Assembly: GCF_024868665.1 (NCBI RefSeq)
Contig: NC_079898.1
Span: 25,137,867 to 25,201,866, forward strand
Length of the DNA: 64,000 bases
Source: Triplophysa rosa
Lineage: Eukaryota; Chordata; Actinopteri; Cypriniformes; Nemacheilidae
Reading direction: 5' to 3'
The position numbers and the translations under genes are program-made. Of this stretch, positions 57,858-64,000 are shown in pieces (positions within the stretch are counted from its first letter, which is position 1; each line of letters begins with the position of its first letter). The notes below the pieces were generated by a model. The model did no database searches, was not told the DNA's origin, and saw nothing but the letters and a program-made list of their open reading frames with translations.

Positions 57858-60800
57858 ATGCAGTCATCTGAGGAATTGTTTAGCAGGAAGCTGAAAGCGT
57901 TGAATGGGGGTATGGGACATCCAGCAACCAACACACAGGGAAAGTTGGAAGGGGGCGGTAAAGCGAACGGGACGCCCGCCATGCCCAAAATGGGGGTGCG
58001 AGCCAGGGTGACAGAATGGCCCCCGAAAAAGGAGAGTTGGGGAGCCAACTACGAAAGCGCCGTCACGTCGTTTCAAAACGGCCAGCCGGATCAAACTGTA
58101 GAGATTTCTGATTTAGGTGATGAACAGTTGGAGCCTGATTATTCGGATATGAAATATTCCCTGAGCGACCTTCTCAGTCGATCTCCGTTTAAAGGGCTTC
58201 ATCCCATTCGACAGCGGAGTAACAGCGATGTGACCATCAGCGACATCGACGCGGAGGACATAATGGACCAGAGCGCCGTCAACCCGAACACAGGCGCCTC
58301 GCTGCATCGAGAGTACGGCAGCACGTCCTCCATCGACCGGCAGGGTCTCGGCAACGACGGTTTCTTTTCCATGTTACGTGGATATCAGATTGATGCTTCG
58401 GACCATCGCAGCACCCCACCTGTAGGCTTTCCGGAGCTCCTCCGCTACGACACGGCCCTCTCCCCTAGCTTGCAAACGGCTACTCAGATAGCCCGCGGTG
58501 AGATCGTCCACATCTCGGGCTACGACTACGTGGACAGCTCCCTCCTCTACAGCCGAGAAAGAGAGAAGTCCTTTATGCATCGTCTCAAGTCAGACTCATC
58601 CGAGACGTCGCTGTTCAGAAAACTGAGGACTATTAAAAGCGAACACGACGGTTTCCGGCTCTCAACTGAGCAGGATGACCGCCGGCCCCTCAGCTTTCAA
58701 AAGTGCTTTGCTCACTATGACGTCCAAAGCGTTCTCTTCAACATCAGCGAGGCGGTGGCCAGTCGGGTCATTCTCAGTCAGAGGAAGAACATCACTACTG
58801 GAGCTTCTGCAGCATCTCAGTACCAAGTCACAGGAGCTGGTCAAACCAGTGGAAATATAGCCGGGACGGCGTCTATGTTCGAGTCTCCCCTGGGCAGTCG
58901 AGAGGACCTGAACCCAAAGGAGAACTTGGATGCTGATGAAGGCGATGGGAAAAGCAACGGATTGGTGCTTAGTTGCCCGCATTTTCGTAATGAGATTGGT
59001 GGAGAGGGTGAGAGGAGAATCTCGCTGTCCAGGGCCAACAGTGCCGGCTATAGTGGCGGAGGAGAAAACTGTTCTTTTGAGTCGTCTTTAAGCTCTCACT
59101 GTACCAACGCCGGTGTGTCTGTGCTGGAGGTTCCACGAGAAAACCAACCCATCCACCGTGAAAAGGTCAAGCGCTACATTATCGAGCACATCGACTTGGG
59201 GGCGTATTATTACCACAAATACTTCTATGGAAGAGGTAAAGCATGTCATTGTGTGTCTGTTTCCTGTCTGTTTTAAAAGAATCACTGACTAAAACGCAGC
59301 ATAGCCATTTGTTCAAATGGAACCTTGTGAAGGACCATTTTTATTTTGGCACTTAAAGTCCCAGTGAAATGAAAAATTACAATTCCTATTTTTTTCATGA
59401 AATATTGCAGCATTTATTGTAAATGGCTCATCAGTTTGCATCGTTTTCTTTTTAAAATGCATGTGCCCTCATGATCTTTAGTTAAAATCTGAAAATGCAC
59501 TTCTGCCCAATCCATCTCAAATGAGTTTTGGAGCGGAGCATCTGTTAACTCCTCCCCTTCAACTGTCAGTCTGCTGCCAGTTTCATTTCAAAATGCAACG
59601 ACTGTTTTATACATCCAATCAAATCGCAGTGAAAATACAAGCCACACTTACTACTTTTTTTATTCGAAATTCCGTTTCACTCAGACATGCGTCAATACGG
59701 AAGAGAAAACTATCACAACATCCGGTTCACGGGGACTTTAAAGGGACAGTTCACCCAAAAATGAAAATTCTTCGTTTCATACATGTACAGTATGACTTTC
59801 TTTCCTCTGCAGAACACAAAATAAATGATATTTAAAATCTGTTGGTAGCCAAACAACATTGACCCCCAATTGACATCCATTGGTAGGACACAAAACTACT
59901 GAGACTTTTCTCAAAATATCTTCTTTTGTCTTGCACAGAAGAAAGAATCTTTAATTTGAGAACGGTTTTATCATCAATCAAATGCTAACTACAATTTGCA
60001 AAAAAAATTGTTAAACTTTTTTGTTCTTCATTCAGCGATTCCAAGAATGTTTTTCTTCAAAACGTAGTTAAATCATTATATATCGAAGTGTAAATATTAT
60101 ATTTGTTTGGCATGATGATGGGTGTGTTACACATTCGAAGCAGTGAAACACTTGCGCCGGGGATGGAGGTGTGAAAATGTTCTCCTGTCTTCGTGCTGTG
60201 ATTTGTCATGTGAGACAGGACAGGGTGAGGTGCAGCTGTTCCTCTCAGAGGAGCAGCGATACGGGTGAGGCTGTGAGAAGGAAGACGGGAATCTCTCCTC
60301 ACACAGCCTCCCCTCTGCTCCTCATTAAAACACCTCCTTGTGTCTGGGAATGTAAAAGGCAAACGATACCTCGACGGCACACTGTCATCCGTGTTTGAGT
60401 GAGAGAGAAGGTGTCCGTGGCTGTCGGACTGTTATTTTACTCTGCATGTCTGCACATCTGCACGGTCCTGAAAGGATCGAGTTACCCGTTCCTACAGTGT
60501 GAAAAACAGCTGCTCCGCCTCTCGCCATGTATACATTCATCTTATTCTTGCGACTGTGCTGAATAATGAGCGTCGGACTGAAAGCCGCGATTGTATCCTG
60601 CGCGTTCACAGGCTTCCCAGCGTAGCGAATGAGCCAATTACAGCCCGGCTCAAATGACGATAAATCACGTTAGCCTGCTCGTTCTGTTGGGAAATAGATA
60701 ATAATTCGCCGTGCCATCCGGCAGAATAGCTCAATTTCCTCTGAGCAATCGACTGCCTTTATTTATGTGGGTTTATATTTGAGATGGTGATTAGTATTGT

Positions 60801-63394
60801 GTGTTTAATGCTTGATTTTAAGTGCAGCCTAAAGAGGAGAGACTCTAAAGTCTTTCTAATAAAACCTTTTAGCATGATTCATCAGTGCATGCTGTGCATA
60901 AGGGGAAAGAAGTTTGTCTTCATAATGTTATAGCCTTATGTTTTGCTTCTGAAATTTTCCTTCGCGCAGCCTATTGATTATTGGATTTACTAACCAATAC
61001 CCAAATTGCTATTTATAACTATTATTTTAGCGCATGTGAAAAATACTGTAGTATCCTATAAAATTACACTACAGTTTACTATAGTAAATACTAAAGTATT
61101 CCATATTATTTTTATATATGGGTGAAAATACTATACCATATACAGTATTAGAAGCTGTAGTGTTTTTGAATACTACATCCTTTACCACAGTACTGAATAC
61201 CACTGAATACTGTAGTGTACACAGTGTTTACAGTTTACTATAGTGTACTTATTTATTAGTATTTACCACAGTAAACTATAGTAAACTGTAAAAAGTATGC
61301 AAAATTCCGAATTATGTAACAGAAATAATACTACAGTATTTAGTATACTGTTTACTGTAATGTTGACTACTTGAAATGTGTCATATACTTTATTGAGTAT
61401 TTAATTATAAAATTGAAAGTGTTTTTTCTGTATTTGTTAGAATGTATTATGTGTTTCTGTTTTCAAATTAACAGTCAGAGTCTGTTGACCTTTCATATCT
61501 CATGCTCACCCCATCAGCATCTCTACAGGGACAGGACCTGTCAACACGTTCTTCCCCCGAGTCTCCATCTCCTTTCACACCCCTTTCTCCATGATGCTTT
61601 TATCACCTGGGGACTAGCATTGATTCCATTAACTTTCGCTTCCATTTTCCATTTCCTGTTTGTTACAGAGACGCTACGTGATCTGAGGATGCAAGATGTG
61701 ACATGCCCATTTGAAGTTGCATTAGTGCGTGCATATTTGTTGGCTTTTTTAACCACGGTTACAGGCTCAGTTTGATGTCAGTCCTGAGTAATGCTTTACA
61801 AGATACTGTCAACAAAGTTAGCTTTTACCTTGTGTGATGAATGTTTATCAGGTTCCACAGTAGGCCAGAAAGAAATTTGATGTGCACTTAGCGAACAAAA
61901 TCATTTTGTATCTAATTTCAATTAAACTGATAGTTCACCCAACAATAAAAAAATGAATAAGACACCATCGTGTCATTCAAACCATGTATGGCTTTCCTCT
62001 TCAGAGCACAAAATAAATATATTTTGAAGAACGTTGTGTGCAACAAATTGTATGCACAGAAAACCAATGAGACGTTTCTCAAAATATCTTCTTTTCTGTT
62101 TAAACGATGAAAGCATCACATACCGCTTTAAAATGACACGGTAATGAAAAAATGATGACATAATTTTTATTTTTGGGTGAACTATCACAACTCCAAAATA
62201 ATAGCATCTTGGTGTAGGTTAGGTGTGCGCATTTGTCATTCTGGAAAGCTGATCTAGACCAGTTTGTAAAATCCAGCAACCACCAGAAGCTGGATTTTAC
62301 AGCAGTGTTCCAATAAAGTGACGTTTGGAGGACAAGTGGGTCTAAAGCCATCATGTTTGTTTTTACTTTAACCTTGAGAAAATGTCACAAGCTCTATAGA
62401 GCGGATGAGATAAAGTGGATGACAGATGAGGACGTCTCCTGCTGCTTCTTGATTTCGTTCTTCACTTCTGCCTTTGAGCTGGATTAAGGGCTGTTTGCAG
62501 AAAATATTGTCAAATATCACCTCCAGGGCGGATGTTATATTAAGACATCTTTGCTGTAGGAAGCTACAGATATGCTGCTCTATCACCAATGCTCATTTCT
62601 TTTATTTTCGCTCTTTTTTTTTGCATCAATGCTATTTATTTTCAAAGTTTTCCTTTCAATGCTTCCTTTAGTACCCATTGACAATCACATTGCATCATTT
62701 TGGCCTGAGCTTTTTGACGTGGTGTCCAAATGCAAGCTGCCAAAGGGGCTTTACTAAAATTAGTATCAAAGCGAAAGAGGTTAAGACCCGTCTGCTGCTG
62801 TGTGTTTTTTTTCTGTTTATAATCTGCAACGGACTCGTATGAACCATAATCTCAGATTTCACTGCTCACTGTATAATGTGGATGTCTGTGGAGATGTGCC
62901 CTAGATCAGGCCACGTTCCTGTCATGTGGAAAAGGCAGCAAACTGGAAAAACTGTTCCCACTTTCTTTCATTTTGCACAGAATTAGCATTTCATCACATT
63001 TGCTTTTTCTATTCATTGTCATTCAAATGTTATGTTTATTTACCAAGTGAATTGTCAAACCCAGACATGTTTACATTTATTCATTTATGTCATACATTTT
63101 CTGAGATCTGTGATGCAATTTGCTGACAGGAGGAATGCAAAACATACATTTCTGTGTTTTTGATCTGTTCATTAACCATTTCTTAGATGTATGATACTCT
63201 GTGAGAAAGTTGTGTCCTTCCTGAGTCGTAACCTTATATCTCTTTTTCTGTCTTTCTCAGAACATCAGAACTATTTTGGGGTGGATGAGAACTTAGGTCC
63301 GGTGGCCATCAGTGTGAGGAGAGAGAAGTTAGATGATGGGAAGGATAAGGAGGGTTCACAGTATAACTATCGAATCACGTTCAGAACAAGTCAG
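57858..63394 (+). CDS. sipa1l2: Signal-induced proliferation-associated 1-like protein 2, N-terminal part (partial)
   Basis: Two coding exons, 57858-59235 and 63261-63394, join in frame (GRG splits as phase 1: AGA G|AA CAT) to give 504 residues; the rest is beyond the window. The protein starts [18 protein letters not shown]. Family blocks in order: [40 protein letters not shown] (near residue 115-135), [55 protein letters not shown], and [20 protein letters not shown] followed by [15 protein letters not shown] and [11 protein letters not shown]. These match SIPA1L2 best, above SIPA1L1/3 (for example [13 protein letters not shown]). The family are postsynaptic and vesicular RapGAPs with PDZ domains; the RapGAP, PDZ and coiled-coil exons are not in view. 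The fish start corresponds to an internal MQSD methionine of the human protein as I recall it. Confidence 0.93.
59353..59742. mobile_element. 390-bp MITE with TTAA ends
   Basis: The left end TTAAAGTCCCAGTGAAATG and the right end TTCACGGGGACTTTAA give inverted repeats AAGTCCC-GTGAA directly inside TTAA on each side. TTAA duplications are typical of piggyBac and Kolobok transposases. No ORF of its own. Confidence 0.72.
59743..59960. mobile_element. TTCACCC-type element, 3' truncated
   Basis: It starts AGGGACAGTTCACCCAAAAA directly after the TTAA element and has CTCTGCAGAACACAAAATAA and CTCAAAATATCTTCTTTTG inside; the right terminus is missing. Confidence 0.6.
61040..61345. repeat. CTGTAGTA/TACTATAG-rich repeat
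   Basis: ACAGTTTACTATAGTAAATAC (61071) recurs in inverted form near CAGTAAACTATAGTAAACTG (61268), giving a self-complementary 300-bp unit. Probably a MITE; termini uncertain. Confidence 0.5.
61928..62188. mobile_element. TTCACCC-type element
   Basis: The left end TGATAGTTCACCCAACAATA and the right end TATTTTTGGGTGAACTATCA are inverted repeats of about 20 bp. Confidence 0.7.
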
Positions 63395-64000
63395 GTAAAA
63401 ACTCAAAGGATGTTTGTCGCCATAGTTCATTTCAATGGTTCTGTAGTGTCAAATTAATGTATAAACTATTTGCGATTTTTATCTAGCAAAACTTCCACCA
63501 ATTATTTTATAAATATCAAAGCTAAACATCCCTGTGTGTTTATGTGGAAGTGTCACTCGTCTGAATGAAAGACATTTTACTTCTTGTTGTGTTCATGAAG
63601 AACACTTTTTAAAACATCCCCACATGTGATAGTTCATCCAAAAATAACAATTCTGTCATCGTTTACTCACCCTCTTGTCATTTCAAACCTGTATGACTGT
63701 CCTTCTTCCGCACAACACAAAAGAAGATATTTTGAAGAATGTTGTTAACTGGCCCCTATTCACTTGCCAACGTTCTTCAAAAAATCGTCTTTTGTGATCT
63801 GCGGAAGAAAGAAAGTCATAAAGGTTTGAAATGGCCAGAGGGTGAGTAAATGATGACAGAATTGTTATTTTTGGGTGATTTGATTTCATGACCTTTCATT
63901 TTTGAAAATAGATATTTGATGGTATTTCTATGTTAAAGGGATAGTTCACCCAAAAATCGAAAATATATGGAAGAATATCAGTAACCAAACGGATCTCATC
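63395..64000. other. Start of the next sipa1l2 intron, with two TTCACCC elements
   Basis: After the donor GTAAAA at 63395, a complete TTCACCC-type copy lies at 63628-63880 (GATAGTTCATCCAAAAATAA to TTATTTTTGGGTGATTTGAT) and another begins at 63936 (AAAGGGATAGTTCACCCAAA) and runs out of the window. Confidence 0.7.

Larger units (their letters stand above)
59236..63260. other. Intron of sipa1l2
   Basis: A 4.0-kb intron, donor G|GTAAAG and acceptor TTTCTCAG. It holds a TTAA-flanked MITE (59353-59742), TTCACCC-type elements (59743-59960, 61928-62188) and a CTGTAGTA-rich repeat (61040-61345). No other exon is apparent. Confidence 0.75.

Overview
This is a vertebrate nuclear window, almost certainly from a teleost and probably a cyprinid-type fish. 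Genes have short GT-AG exons in long introns, and the DNA between them is full of fish-type repeats: tRNA-derived SINEs, L2-clade LINE fragments, many hAT-like and other non-autonomous DNA transposons, one solo LTR and CA microsatellites. There are no prokaryotic operons or CRISPR arrays.

Four protein-coding loci are supported. (1) 124-7568, + strand: the 3' half of a beta-spectrin-like gene. It has a 591-codon low-complexity exon, a spectrin-type PH domain spread over five exons, and a basic C-terminal tail; its 5' part lies outside the window. (2) 18922-20752, - strand: ntpcr (THEP1-type nucleoside triphosphatase), complete in five exons, 186 aa. (3) 21819-24191, - strand: map10 (microtubule-associated protein 10), complete and intronless, 790 aa. 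(4) 57858-63394 and beyond, + strand: the first two coding exons of sipa1l2 (SIPA1-like RapGAP family). A GC-box promoter and a possible non-coding first exon lie near 25.0-25.1 kb, which would make its first intron about 32 kb.

The block ntpcr-map10-sipa1l2 keeps the order and relative orientation I recall for human 1q42 (NTPCR-MAP10-SIPA1L2). On the far side of ntpcr, where human has PCNX2, this window has the beta-spectrin-like gene, convergent with ntpcr. map10 and sipa1l2 appear to diverge from a roughly 0.9 kb intergenic region. That region carries an exact RFX X-box about 110 bp upstream of the map10 start codon, which fits a gene of the centrosome and spindle.

The rest is transposon archaeology, with several insertions readable to the base: a hAT-type element (34174-36322, 8-bp target duplication) carrying a broken L2 LINE; a hAT element (38985-39680) inside a larger palindromic element (38873-39972); a 105-bp hAT MITE (28695-28799); a solo LTR (41815-42374) with a 5-bp duplication; and SINEs whose 3' tails match the tail of the L2 copy at 10946-12478. 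I found no clearly new biological system. The items most worth a second look are the divergent beta-spectrin-like gene with its Ena/VASP-type FPPPP motif, the X-box, and the LINE-carrying hAT element.
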